Notes under the pieces: generated by a model
The model's database searches: none
What the model saw: the letters and a program-made list of their open reading frames with translations, nothing else
Told to the model about the DNA's origin: nothing
Part shown: one piece after another, positions 1 to 9,100 of the stretch
How positions within the stretch are numbered: position 1 is the first letter of the stretch
Layout of the letters: each line of letters starts with the position of its first letter
Assembly (NCBI GenBank): GCA_003660905.1
Contig: QMVB01000009.1
Coordinates: forward strand, 1-22,750
Length of the DNA: 22,750 nt
Reading direction: 5' to 3'
From: Candidatus Nanohalarchaeota archaeon
GTDB taxonomy: Archaea > EX4484-52
Translations under genes and position numbers: made by a program

Positions 1-7
1 TCCGATA

Positions 8-21
8 GGAAAGTTTATATT
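8..21 (+). promoter_or_regulatory. Possible BRE/TATA element at window start
   Basis: The bases GGAAAG followed by TTTATATT resemble an archaeal BRE plus TATA box. The predicted transcription start would be near position 44 on the plus strand, which is exactly where an 11-bp inverted repeat begins. No convincing plus-strand gene follows, because the downstream DNA is antisense to the MBL-hydrolase gene. It could drive a short RNA, or be a chance match in AT-rich DNA. Confidence 0.25.
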
Positions 22-43
22 TTTGTTCGTCTCAATTACATTA

Positions 44-90
44 GTTCTTAGTTTGGTTTGCGTTTCCATGACTAAAATTAAACTAAGAAC
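44..90. repeat. Inverted repeat (hairpin) after the MBL gene
   Basis: GTTCTTAGTTT at 44-54 is perfectly complementary to AAACTAAGAAC at 80-90. G-U and A-U pairs can extend the stem inward, at 55-59 with 75-79. It lies 6 bp beyond the stop codon of the minus-strand hydrolase gene. It could therefore act in 3'-end formation of that transcript, or be the start of a small plus-strand RNA. Confidence 0.5.
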
Positions 91-96
91 CATTAA

Positions 97-885
97 TTAC
101 TCAACTGTCAAAGTTGGGTTATATGTTTTTCCTATTTCCGGGAGGATTGTTTTTACGCCGGAATTGCTTTGAATATAGTTTCTTGTTTTTTCAAAGCCGT
201 AATTTAAAATGCTCATCCCTAAATGATACATAATGCATGCCTTTGGCTTTGCGATTTTTAAGAATCTTACTGCATCATATGCATCCATATGCTGTCCGAA
301 ACCAAGATCTTTGCCTTTGTATGGATTTTTGAAAAAGCAGATATTAAGAATCAGGACATCGAGATTTTTGTATTGCTCTGCTATATGCTCTGTAAATATT
401 GTGTCTGAAGTGTAGCCAACAAAATCTTCTAAAATAAAGCCGATATTGAATTTTTCTGTATGAATTGTTTTTGTTGTTTTTATATTGATATTTTTAATTT
501 TAAATTTTTCATTTGCCCGGAGTGTTATTACTTTTTCCAGGCAATTTTTATAATAATCGCTTATATGCTCTGCCACTGTTTTTGGGCAGTACATGCCTGC
601 TCTTTTTGTTCTCCCTGTATTGGTCATTGCCTCTATTGTTACCGGCGCATCATTTATATGATCTGTATGGCAGTGCGATACCAGCAAACCGTCAATTTTG
701 ATGAATTTTATTTTCTGCTCCAGCGCTCTTGTAAATGCCCCTACGCCTGGGTCTAAAAAAAGTTTTGTGTCAATATTGTTTTTGCTGAATTCAAGATAAA
801 TCCCTCCTGTTTTTATTTTCTGGGTCAGTGTTGCTCTTCGACCTCCGCCAATCCCGACAAATTTAATTTTTAAATTCATAATCAT
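97..885 (-). CDS. MBL-fold metallo-hydrolase
   Basis: This 262-residue protein belongs to the metallo-beta-lactamase fold superfamily, whose members hydrolyse phosphodiester, thioester or related bonds with one or two metal ions. The sequence shows the signature SHCHTDH, giving metal ligands H71, H73, D75 and H76. Later ligand candidates are H142, D161 (in YTSD) and H221 (in MYHLG). The N-terminus, with GIGGGRRAT, and the segment GQHMDAYDA near residue 199 recall RNase Z-like and phosphodiesterase-like branches, but I cannot name the substrate. Length is normal for a single-domain member. There are two close start codons (M1 and M3), and either could be used. The gene diverges from rnhB across a 44-bp spacer with a TATA-like element, so it is probably transcribed alone. 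It is probably a soluble cytoplasmic enzyme, since no signal peptide is seen. Confidence 0.85.
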   Translation of the reverse strand: MIMNLKIKFVGIGGGRRATLTQKIKTGGIYLEFSKNNIDTKLFLDPGVGAFTRALEQKIKFIKIDGLLVSHCHTDHINDAPVTIEAMTNTGRTKRAGMYCPKTVAEHISDYYKNCLEKVITLRANEKFKIKNINIKTTKTIHTEKFNIGFILEDFVGYTSDTIFTEHIAEQYKNLDVLILNICFFKNPYKGKDLGFGQHMDAYDAVRFLKIAKPKACIMYHLGMSILNYGFEKTRNYIQSNSGVKTILPEIGKTYNPTLTVE

Positions 886-895
886 TATTAAAGAG

Positions 896-907
896 TTATA
901 TTTTTAA
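896..907. promoter_or_regulatory. Shared TATA region for MBL gene and rnhB
   Basis: TTATATTTTTAA is centred about 28 bp before the rnhB ATG and about 17-25 bp before the MBL start. The whole divergent spacer is only 44 bp. The spacing fits leaderless transcription of rnhB. The same AT-rich core may serve the opposite gene. Confidence 0.45.
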
Positions 908-929
908 TTGCTTCTTTTAGTTACACTGT

Positions 930-1577
930 ATGAAAATTCTTGGGATAGACGAAGCAGGACGTGGATGCGTCATAGGTCCCCTGGTCATGTGCGGATATAT
1001 GACAGAAGAGAGTAATCTTCTCTTTGAGCAGATAAAGCCGGAACTGAAGGATTCAAAGAAACTTTTCAAGTTAAAAAGACAGAAGTTGAACGATTTGCTA
1101 ATCAATAACCAAAAAGCAAAAATATGCCTGCAAGTTGTTGAGGTATGCGAAATAAACACTCAGATGAAAAACCTTTCCTTAAATGACATTGAAGAGAACT
1201 GCGCAATAAAAATAGTGCGCTCCTGCAATGCAGACGAAATTTACATTGACTGCTTTACAAGGAAAAAAAACTTCGCGGAAATGTTTGCAAAAAAAGCAGA
1301 TTACGGTAAAAAATTCTTTATAGAATTTGAGGCAGATGCAAAATACAAGATAGTGAGTGCCGCATCAATCGTCGCCAAAGTCACAAGAGATGCATACATT
1401 AGCAAAATCAATGAGAAATACGCTAAACTGGGATTTGTTGTCGGGAGCGGGTATCCTTCTGATAAAACAACCATTGTTTTTCTAAAACAGTATTTTGAAA
1501 AATTCAAAAAAATGCCGGAAGAGACAAGAACCATGTGGAAGACGACAAAAAATATAAAGCAAAAGACGCTTTTTTAG
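930..1577 (+). CDS. rnhB: Ribonuclease HII
   Basis: RNase HII cuts RNA in RNA-DNA hybrids and starts removal of single ribonucleotides left in DNA. This 215-residue protein begins with the family signature GIDEAGRG. That gives the acidic residues D7 and E8, followed by D107 (YIDCF) and D154 (VTRDAY), which complete a two-metal active site. GSGYPSD near residue 172 is another conserved family segment. The last residues, KQKTLF, resemble a minimal PCNA-interacting peptide of the kind found at the C-terminus of archaeal RNase HII. The start at 930 puts a TATA element at the right distance for a leaderless mRNA. The gene converges on the pilin-like gene, and the two reading frames share four bases at TTAG. 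Confidence 0.95.
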   Translation: MKILGIDEAGRGCVIGPLVMCGYMTEESNLLFEQIKPELKDSKKLFKLKRQKLNDLLINNQKAKICLQVVEVCEINTQMKNLSLNDIEENCAIKIVRSCNADEIYIDCFTRKKNFAEMFAKKADYGKKFFIEFEADAKYKIVSAASIVAKVTRDAYISKINEKYAKLGFVVGSGYPSDKTTIVFLKQYFEKFKKMPEETRTMWKTTKNIKQKTLF

Positions 1578-2176
1578 TTTGTTTTTATTACTACAGTTGA
1601 TACCTTTTCATTTGGAAGAGCAATATAGGCATATGTTATTTTTGGGTTTTTTGGCGGCCAGATAGTAGAATAGCATTTGTCGTCAGTGCATCCTATGCCG
1701 GGATAAATGACATATAAATTTACCGGTCCATTGCGAAGAACATAATCAGATGGAGTAAAAGAGAATCCTCCTGTATTGCCTAATTTATACCCCAGTGAAT
1801 TTAAATAAAGTTCAATGCAATTAAGTTTCAAATCCAGATTTATTGTCTCACTTCCATGATATCCTACATCATAAGAAGCTGGAGCAGACTGGCTCAATCC
1901 TATTCCTATAATGTTCTTTAAAGGCAAGAGAGTTTTTTTTGCGCATGCTCTTGTCGTGGAAGGAAATGTTCCCTGAGTTATGTAATTAGCATTAAGCATA
2001 GTAAAATCAAGCATTGTGCTGTGCGTTACATTCTCTACATATTCTGAGGTGTTAGCGGCATTTGTCATGCCTATAACATACGCTATATACATAAGCAAAA
2101 AGCAGATGAGAAATACAACAGGGATTGCAACAAGTATTACAAACCCAACCATTCCCTTGCTTTTTGTTTTTTCCAT
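1574..2176 (-). CDS. Membrane-anchored pilin-like protein
   Basis: I do not recognise the family. From the ATG at 2176 the protein is 200 residues. It opens with a short charged segment, MEKTKSKG, followed by about 28 hydrophobic residues starting MVGFVILVAIPVV. It then has a roughly 160-residue, Thr/Ser/Asn-rich domain expected outside the cell, with four or five cysteines, including GCTDDKC. The K-G/M junction before the hydrophobic stretch resembles an archaeal class III prepilin peptidase site, so it may be a type IV pilin-like protein. The usual Glu at +5 is missing, so a plain N-terminal anchor is also possible. I chose the ATG over an upstream TTG at 2185 because GGTGGG lies 9 nt before the ATG and directly abuts the TTG. 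It begins one base after the GTPase stop codon, so it is probably the last gene of the operon. Confidence 0.65.
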   Translation of the reverse strand: MEKTKSKGMVGFVILVAIPVVFLICFLLMYIAYVIGMTNAANTSEYVENVTHSTMLDFTMLNANYITQGTFPSTTRACAKKTLLPLKNIIGIGLSQSAPASYDVGYHGSETINLDLKLNCIELYLNSLGYKLGNTGGFSFTPSDYVLRNGPVNLYVIYPGIGCTDDKCYSTIWPPKNPKITYAYIALPNEKVSTVVIKTN

Positions 2177-2177
2177 T

Positions 2178-2927
2178 CTAATCAACCCACCATGATGTTA
2201 GTTTTCCCTTGTGCCAGTCAGACATTATTTTTTCTTTTGCCCGGTTTATATCAATAATATTGTTTTTATGTATTAAATTCTTTTGTTTTGCTAAATCTTT
2301 CAAAAACGAATCTGGATCATTTTCGCATTTATTTAGGTCAACTCCATACTGTTCCATATTTCCTCTTTTCATCTTTAGTATTTTTTCCACAAGAAAGCCG
2401 GTGTTTTCAGGGTTTTTGCAGAATAATGCCTCTTCCAGATTGCTGTATGTTTTCATGTTCGTTATCCCTTTTGTGTCGAACAGCATAACATTCTTTGACA
2501 TTTTCAGGTATTGAACTCCTCTCGTATGCCCGGGAATGGGTGAAGTTCCGGCACTGTGCCTGCCAATAAGAGTGTTTGCAAGCGTTGATTTTCCTGCATT
2601 GGGCATTCCGAAAAGAAGGACATTTATTTTCCGGCGCTTTGCCTTTGATTTGAGCATGGACTTTAGCCGCAGAATGCCGTATCTTGTTTTTGAGGAGACA
2701 AAAGAGACATCTATCCCTATATCATTGAATTTTTTTGAAATTTTTTTTTTAAAATAGTCCGGTATCAATTCGCATTTTGCAACTACAACAAGAAATCCTT
2801 TGTCCTCTTTTTTGCAGAAATTATGCACAGAGTGGCAATGATAGAGAAAAGAGCATCTTGAATCAACAACTTCAATTACAAAATCGCATATTTTGATTTC
2901 GCTTTTTAGTTTATTGAATTGGTTCAT
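2178..2927 (-). CDS. Circularly permuted YlqF/RbgA-like GTPase
   Basis: This 249-residue protein has GTPase motifs in permuted order. G4-like AKCE is at 50-53 and G5-like SSK at 78-80. The P-loop GMPNAGKST follows at 107-115, then G2 Thr in GHTRG near 135, and G3 DTKG at 151-154. This order, plus VDSR at 21-24 (DAR-like), is typical of the YlqF/YawG family, which acts in ribosome biogenesis. The G4 motif is degenerate: Asn and Asp of NKxD are replaced by Ala and Glu, so guanine specificity may be altered. The C-terminal part is helical and basic. The start codon overlaps the aIF5A stop (ATGA), implying coupled translation. Linkage to aIF5A supports a role in translation or ribosome assembly. 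The precise subfamily is uncertain. Confidence 0.88.
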   Translation of the reverse strand: MNQFNKLKSEIKICDFVIEVVDSRCSFLYHCHSVHNFCKKEDKGFLVVVAKCELIPDYFKKKISKKFNDIGIDVSFVSSKTRYGILRLKSMLKSKAKRRKINVLLFGMPNAGKSTLANTLIGRHSAGTSPIPGHTRGVQYLKMSKNVMLFDTKGITNMKTYSNLEEALFCKNPENTGFLVEKILKMKRGNMEQYGVDLNKCENDPDSFLKDLAKQKNLIHKNNIIDINRAKEKIMSDWHKGKLTSWWVD

Positions 2928-3319
2928 TTTTCTTTTGCATTTGCCTTAATTACTTTTTTATCATTCATTACCCAGTATTCAACATTGGTGCCTTCAGAAA
3001 GATCTCCTTTAAAATCTTCAGCTTTGATTGTGTCAACCATTTCATAGGTTGCTATATCCATCAATTGTATGATTTTATCTCCAATAGACACAATCTGCCC
3101 GCTTCTTTTGTCTATATTGATCGTATCTATTTTCAACTCTCCCGGAGCAATAAGAACTCTTTTTTTGTTGTCTATTAATCCTGTTGCAGTTATTCTGCAT
3201 TTTGCATGACCGTGCTTTCCCGGGCGGGATATATCATTTGAATTGGCGATTGAAGGGTTTCCTTCCACCATAATATAGTTTCCTTTTTTTACGTGCTTTG
3301 CTTCTATTTGTTCTGCCAT
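2924..3319 (-). CDS. eif5a: Translation factor aIF5A (hypusine-containing)
   Basis: aIF5A binds the ribosome and helps peptide-bond formation at difficult sites such as polyproline. The 131-residue protein has the N-terminal SH3-like domain with the hypusine loop RPGKHGHAK. K35 is the lysine expected to be modified by deoxyhypusine synthase, which is not encoded in this window. An OB-fold domain follows from about residue 70. Length and domain order match archaeal homologues. It lies 11 bp after the coiled-coil gene and overlaps the GTPase gene by 4 bp, so the three are almost certainly co-transcribed. Confidence 0.96.
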   Translation of the reverse strand: MAEQIEAKHVKKGNYIMVEGNPSIANSNDISRPGKHGHAKCRITATGLIDNKKRVLIAPGELKIDTINIDKRSGQIVSIGDKIIQLMDIATYEMVDTIKAEDFKGDLSEGTNVEYWVMNDKKVIKANAKEK

Positions 3320-3330
3320 AATACTCTACT

Positions 3331-3762
3331 CTAAGATTTTACTTTTAAAACGCCGTTGATTTCCCTTATATTCTCTTCAACACTTTCTAAATCATCCAGA
3401 ACATCCGAAAGCGTTTTCGTGCTTTTGCTCCTCAAATCCTTTATCTGGGCTAATTCATTTTTCAGTTTGCTTACTTTGCTTTTCATTGAATATATCCTTT
3501 TGCCAACATCCCTGTATTTAGGCACGCTTATGAATAATGGTCCGCCCAGGCGAGAATATGGCTTTTCCTGTTCTTCAACTGGTTTTGGAGGAACAGAAGC
3601 GGCTTTAGATATAACTTTTTCCTCTCTTGCAGGAGGAATGTCTGCCAAAGATTCGCTTTTTATTTCATCATCAAAATGTTCCTCCTCGGTTAATGGGTCA
3701 TCCTCAATAAAATCTTCATTAAATTCTTCCAATTCGCTTTTTTCTTCAACTCTTTCTGCCAT
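3331..3762 (-). CDS. Acidic coiled-coil protein of unknown function
   Basis: I do not recognise a named family. The first half of this 143-residue protein (about 1-70) is strongly acidic and probably disordered, rich in Glu and Asp with a Pro-rich stretch around 58-65. The second half starts with GGPLFISVPKYRDV near residue 73. It continues as a regular charged heptad-like helix to the end, consistent with a coiled coil and a partner-binding role. The ordered half looks constrained while the acidic half looks like a linker. It is the first gene of the operon with aIF5A. The TATA-like and purine-rich bases before 3762 fit a promoter there. There is no signal peptide or membrane segment, so it is probably cytoplasmic or attached to a membrane complex by its helix. 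Confidence 0.7.
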   Translation of the reverse strand: MAERVEEKSELEEFNEDFIEDDPLTEEEHFDDEIKSESLADIPPAREEKVISKAASVPPKPVEEQEKPYSRLGGPLFISVPKYRDVGKRIYSMKSKVSKLKNELAQIKDLRSKSTKTLSDVLDDLESVEENIREINGVLKVKS

Positions 3763-3806
3763 AGTAATTCCCTATATATTTTCTTGTAATAATATAATAT
3801 TCATAT

Positions 3807-3814
3807 TTATAAAA
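3807..3814 (+). promoter_or_regulatory. TATA box of topA
   Basis: TTTATAAA is centred about 25 bp before the topA ATG, which places the predicted transcription start at the start codon (a leaderless mRNA). The 72-bp spacer is shared with the divergent coiled-coil/aIF5A operon. That operon has its own AT-rich element near 3771-3781. Confidence 0.5.
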
Positions 3815-3834
3815 TTACTTAAATTTATACTTTT

Positions 3835-6042
3835 ATGTCCTATACTTTAATAATTGCGGAAAAACCATCTGCTGCAAGAAAAATCGCATCCGCACTCGCA
3901 GATAATGCGGTTTCCCAGGAAAAAAAGAATTCTGTCATGTATTTTAAGCTGACGCACAACAAAGAAGAAATAATAATCACCCCGGCAGTTGGGCATCTCT
4001 TCGGTGTTACGACAGCAGAAACCTCTAAAGAATGGACTTATCCGGTTTTCGATATTGTCTGGCTCCCTACATATGAGACAAACAAGAATGCAGGATATGC
4101 AAAAAAATATCTTTCAAATATAGTTGCTCTTTCAAAGAAGGCAGGAACTATTGTGATTGCATGCGACTATGATATTGAGGGAGAAACAATAGGCTATACT
4201 GTCCTAAAATACGGATGCAAGAAAGAAAGCGCAAAGAGAATGAAATTTTCAACGCTCACTAAAAAAGAGCTGGTTGATTCTTATGATGGAGCCTCCCCTG
4301 CATTGAACATGGGTCTTGCCATGGCAGGGACAACAAGGCATATTCTTGATTTTTATTTTGGAATTAACATAAGCCGGGCCCTGACTTTGGCTCTGAAGGC
4401 AAAAGGAAAATATAAAGTGCTTTCTGCCGGGCGGGTACAGGGACCTGCTCTTTATTTTCTGGCAAAAAGAGAGAAAGAGATACATGCATTTGTCCCGGAG
4501 CCTTTCTGGCAGATTCAGGCAGACTGCAAAAAGAAAGATGCTTTGTTCAAAGCAATGCACAAGGACGACAAGATATTTGACAAGGAAAAGGCAAAGAATA
4601 TTTTTTCTATTGTAAAAGGTCAAAAAACAGCAATTGTAGATTACCTGAAGGAAAAAAAGTACAAGGTAAATCCTCCCTCTCCTTTTAATCTATCCGACCT
4701 CCAGATGGAGGCATATAAATTATTCAAGGTAGTGCCAAAAGAATGCCAGACTATTGCCCAGAAATTATATGAAGCAGCACTTATCAGTTACCCCAGAACA
4801 AGCTCTCAGAAACTTGACCCCAAACTGGGATTTTCCGGCATACTGGACAAGCTTGCAAAAAACAATAAATACACTGCGCTTGCAAAGGAAGTGCTCAAAA
4901 CAAGCTTGACTCCAAACAACGGGAAAAAAGACGACCCTGCCCATCCTGCGATTTACCCGACAGGAGAACTTCAAAAGGACGGGTTTTCAGTAAAAGAGGA
5001 AAAAATATACGATTTGATTGTAAAGCGATTTTTCTCCTGCTTCGGCAAAGCAGCTGTTCGTAAATCTGTTGATGTTACACTAGACATAAAAAAAGAATTG
5101 TTTGCTGCAAACGGGAAAACCACTCTCGAGGAAAACTGGTTCAGGTGGTATGCTCCCTATGTAAAAATAGATGAGACAACATTGCCGCCAATGAAGAAAA
5201 AAGACATTGTTGATGTCGAGAAGATAACTCTCATTCAAAAAGAGACCCAGCCGCCGGCAAGATACAACGAGGCATCTATCATCAAAGAGCTCGAGCGTCG
5301 TGAACTTGGTACAAAAGCAACGCGGGCAGACATCATAGGCAATCTTTTCAAGAGAGGGTATTTGAAGGAAAAGCGCATTGAAGTAACTGAACTGGGAATG
5401 AAAGTAATCGACACCCTTGAAAAATACTGCCCTGAGATTATCTCCGAGAAAATGACGCGCAGGTTTGAAAAAGAGCTGGAGGAAATAGAAAAAGACACAG
5501 CCCAGTCTCCAAAAACAATAGAAGAAGCAAAACAGGAGATTACAAAAATATCCACTGAATTCAAGGCAAATGAAATGAAAATCGGGGAATCTCTCATAGA
5601 GGCAGTGTTTGAGAGCCAGAAAAAAGAAAATTATATAGGAAAATGCCCTAATTGCGACAAGGGCAGCCTTGTCATAAAGAGAGGAAAGTACGGTAGATTC
5701 ATCGCATGCGACCAGTATCCTGAATGCAAAACCATCGTTTCAATTCCCCAGAAAGGAATGATAAAAAGCGCAAATAAATTGTGCCCGGAATGCAGTCACC
5801 CGATGATAAGCATAATCAGAGCAAGGAAAAAGCCGCAGGAATTGTGCATAAACAAGAACTGCAAATCAAAGCAGGTTGATGTTCCGGAAGAAGGAGCGGA
5901 GAAAAAAGATTTTGGAAAATGCCCAAAATGCGGAGCCCCATTAGTTGAGCGTTCAAGCATATACGGAAAATTCCTCGGATGCAGCAAATACCCGAAATGC
6001 AAAACTATCGTTAAGTTGAATTCCAAAAAACAGGACAGTTAG
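3835..6042 (+). CDS. topA: DNA topoisomerase I (type IA)
   Basis: This 735-residue enzyme relaxes negatively supercoiled DNA by cutting and rejoining one strand through a 5'-phosphotyrosine. The N-terminal Toprim domain shows E9 (IIAEKPS) and the acidic triad D111, D113 and E115 in CDYDIEGE. The segment GTTRHILDFYFGINISR (166-181) and SAGRVQGP (197-204) belong to the conserved gate domains. The catalytic tyrosine is Y319 in ISYPRTSS. The C-terminus carries three cysteine clusters, near 604-630, 649-675 and 695-725. The first and third are classic CPxC zinc ribbons with GKYGRF-like and GKFLGC-like cores. The second is shorter and ends in CINKNC. Length and layout match archaeal TopA rather than reverse gyrase, since there is no helicase domain. 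It is transcribed alone, with an AT-rich spacer on both sides. Confidence 0.97.
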   Translation: MSYTLIIAEKPSAARKIASALADNAVSQEKKNSVMYFKLTHNKEEIIITPAVGHLFGVTTAETSKEWTYPVFDIVWLPTYETNKNAGYAKKYLSNIVALSKKAGTIVIACDYDIEGETIGYTVLKYGCKKESAKRMKFSTLTKKELVDSYDGASPALNMGLAMAGTTRHILDFYFGINISRALTLALKAKGKYKVLSAGRVQGPALYFLAKREKEIHAFVPEPFWQIQADCKKKDALFKAMHKDDKIFDKEKAKNIFSIVKGQKTAIVDYLKEKKYKVNPPSPFNLSDLQMEAYKLFKVVPKECQTIAQKLYEAALISYPRTSSQKLDPKLGFSGILDKLAKNNKYTALAKEVLKTSLTPNNGKKDDPAHPAIYPTGELQKDGFSVKEEKIYDLIVKRFFSCFGKAAVRKSVDVTLDIKKELFAANGKTTLEENWFRWYAPYVKIDETTLPPMKKKDIVDVEKITLIQKETQPPARYNEASIIKELERRELGTKATRADIIGNLFKRGYLKEKRIEVTELGMKVIDTLEKYCPEIISEKMTRRFEKELEEIEKDTAQSPKTIEEAKQEITKISTEFKANEMKIGESLIEAVFESQKKENYIGKCPNCDKGSLVIKRGKYGRFIACDQYPECKTIVSIPQKGMIKSANKLCPECSHPMISIIRARKKPQELCINKNCKSKQVDVPEEGAEKKDFGKCPKCGAPLVERSSIYGKFLGCSKYPKCKTIVKLNSKKQDS

Positions 6043-6078
6043 ATGTTCAAAAAATATTTTTGCAATTGAATTTTTAAG

Positions 6079-6121
6079 ACAAGAAAAAATCTTTATTCTT
6101 GTGTCCGAATTCCCACACAAG
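6079..6121 (+). promoter_or_regulatory. Overlapping alternative hairpins after topA
   Basis: Three segments can form two mutually exclusive stems. ACAAGAA (6079-6085) pairs with TTCTTGT (6096-6102). CTTGTGT (6098-6104) pairs with ACACAAG (6115-6121), a stem that flanking A-T pairs can extend with one bulge. The middle segment is shared. The layout resembles an attenuator, but it may simply be the topA 3' end or an operator next to the promoter of the kinase gene. Confidence 0.35.
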
Positions 6122-6126
6122 ATAAA

Positions 6127-6153
6127 TTTTATACACAATATTAAAATATATAA
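6127..6153 (+). promoter_or_regulatory. Promoter region of kinase/methyltransferase unit
   Basis: Two TATA-like elements are present. TTTTATAC (6127-6134) lies about 24 bp before the ATG at 6154. ATATATAA (6146-6153) lies about 25 bp before the in-frame ATG at 6175. Each would give a leaderless mRNA for a different start, so the start codon cannot be settled from the sequence. Confidence 0.45.
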
Positions 6154-9100
6154 ATGCATAAATACAATAATAATATGCGTTTGTTTAATAAGAAAGGAAA
6201 TCCTCTTAATAAAAATGTGATTAAAAACATAAAAGATGCTGTTGGCAGAAACCCAGATGACTCCAAATCCATGGAAAGTTTAAATGCGGATGTCGTGGAT
6301 GCCCATGAAAAAAATGATGTTATTTCCCTTATAAAAAAATTAGAGGAGAAAAGACCTGTTATTCGCCTAAAAGCCGCCAATGAACTCATGAACTTGTATA
6401 ATCAAGGAAGGAGTGGAGTGATTATTAATGAATTGCGGAAACTGCCTGATATTCAACTAATTAATTTAGGAAATTTATTGAATATGTCCGGAGAAAAAAA
6501 CTTATCAGAGGAAGTTTCGAAATTGATTAAAGAAAAGAAAGATTCCGGCAAGTATGTTTCTTATGGAAATCAGACGGGTCATCCCGAAGAGCCAAAAAGC
6601 GCAAGGATAGACCCGGCGACAAAAGAAAGTTACGGGCGCTCCAAAGAAACGCATCTTGAATACGAAAATCTCCTGAAAAAAGCATACAACCAAAACATTG
6701 CAAAAACAGATGTTGATTTGATGGTCTATTTTTTAGCAAAATACAATGACTTAAATGAAAAATGGGATTTAATCGCAAAGGCAAAAACAAGCAGGGAAAT
6801 TAAGGGTATTTGGACGGGTCGCTCTTTCGGTGAAGTTCTAAGAGAAGTACTTAATGGCAAGGCAAAACATAAGCATGGAGCAGAAAAAGAGAGAATTTAT
6901 TTGACACATGATTTTTTAAGATCAAAATATCATCCGCTAGAAAAGGAAAACAAGATTTTGTTTTTGGTAAAAAATATTGCACTAAAATTTGACTGGACAG
7001 AAAAATATAAAATAGATATTATTGTAAATGAAAAAATTAATTTTGAACATATTTCAAAAATATATGTATTTATGAGTTCAACACAAATAATTGAAGAATT
7101 AAAAAAAATAAAACAAAAGTATCCCTTTATTGAAGTTATATATTATTCAAGATCTTGTTTTTATGAAATCCTAGAAAATCTTTTTTCTTATAGTGGAGCA
7201 AATAAAGAAATCGGCTACAGTACCTCAAGAGAAGGGTTGGTTAAAACATTAATTTCAGAAAAACAAAACACATTAAACAAACTAATACGATTAAGGAAAG
7301 AAGGCAAAAAACTTCCAAAAGAACAAGCAAATGCCTATCGTCTTTATTTGGAAGGCATTGACACAGACATTGACTTTTTAATAAAGCTTGAAAAAAACAT
7401 CAAATTATTTCAGAACTTCTATTCTGACAACAAAGATTCCTTTGATAAATTGAAACTTGTTGAAAACAAATTGGAAGGAACAAACATAACTTTCAAAGAA
7501 TTCAGGAAACAATGGGACGACGAGTTTCCGCATCTTGAAAAATATGATTATTACAAAAATGTTACTTATCGGGGAGGCTATTCCAGCAACCTGTCAAGGC
7601 AAATAGAGCAGGAAATAGAAAGGGTTGATAGCGGAGAATATGACAATGAAGCATTTAATTTAGACCGGACTATTGAGTTAAAAGAAGAATATTTGGACAG
7701 TGCTAAAAAAACAAGAAAAATATATACAGATAAAAAAAGAAATAAATGGTTGTTTAAAACAATAAACAAAGAATATAAATATATGGCTTATGCAGAAGTC
7801 TGTGCCTATGAGTTTGCAAAATTAATAAATCCAGACACAGTTGAAGTGAAATATTTTGAACATGACGCCAAACTCGGGACTTTGCAGAAAATAATACCTG
7901 GTGCTGTTAAGTTGACAAATATTAAGATTGAAGACTTAACCAAACAGCAACTGAGGCAGATGCAGAGTTATAGTATTATCGATTGGTTAATTGCAAACCG
8001 TGATGCACATGGAAATAATTTTTTAGTAAAAAACAAAACGATTTATGCAATTGATAAAGGACTGGCATTTTGTTTTTTAGAAGACGAAAATCTTGATTCA
8101 AATAATCCTTTTGACTATTGTATCTATTATGGTAGAATTTACGACTCTTATATTAACGGAAAAATAGACCTGCAATGGGAGGATATTGAACCATTCATAA
8201 AAAAAGCAGAATCCATATCTGATGCAAAATACATCAATATTTTCCGCCCGTATATTGAAGAAAGATTTAAAGGAGCGTCAGAAGAAAAAACAAAATTCAT
8301 AAAATTGATGCTGGAGCGAAAAAAGAATATAAGAAAGGATTTTGAAAAATTGTATGAGAATTTGAGGGAGAAAAGAGCAGAGCAGAGCAAGCCAAAGCTG
8401 GGTAGAGAATACGCAGAACTCATGGAATATGCAAAACAGTCTGTAAGTAATATTATTAATAATAGCATAAAATATACAGATTGCGACAAATATTTGCATT
8501 CTACTAAATTAATAACTGATGGATACGGCAATAAAAAAACAGAAGCGCAGATATATGAAGAAGAATTCAGGAATGCACTGGCGAAGAGCATTCTATTGCA
8601 ATATAAAAAAATTGGAGATGAAATAGGGTGGATAAATATAGATAAATTTTTGCATTATTTGCAAAATGATTATGAATTAATGAATTTTATAGCAGACAAT
8701 CTCTTTGAAAAAGAAATAAAAAACAAAGAAATTAAATCTGATTTATTGCTGAAAAGCATGGGGCTGAATCGTAAAAAACATGAACTCAATTATATGTTAG
8801 AAGCTCAAATAAAAGACATTAGAAAGCACATTATAACAAATAAATACCCTATTGATGATTCGTTACTAAAAAGAAAAGATATAAAAGGAATTTTTACAAA
8901 ATATTTTTATAAGATACAATATTCTTCAAAAGATAGATTATGGACAAGCGATGATATAATAATAGATTATTTTGAAAAAATAAAAACAGGCATTTTCATG
9001 GATATTGGTATTGCCGCAGGAATGCCTCAAAGCGGAAAAGAAGAAGATATTGCTTTAGCAACAAGATGGCTGGCAAAAAAGATGTCCGAAAAGCACCTAA

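Noticed and set aside
2177..2185. TTG start for the pilin-like gene
   Set aside because: The purine-rich GGTGGG would directly abut it, and the ATG at 2176 has proper spacing.
8148..8591. Minus-strand frame of 147 codons inside the kinase gene
   Set aside because: It is antisense to conserved motifs and typical of shadows in A-rich coding DNA.
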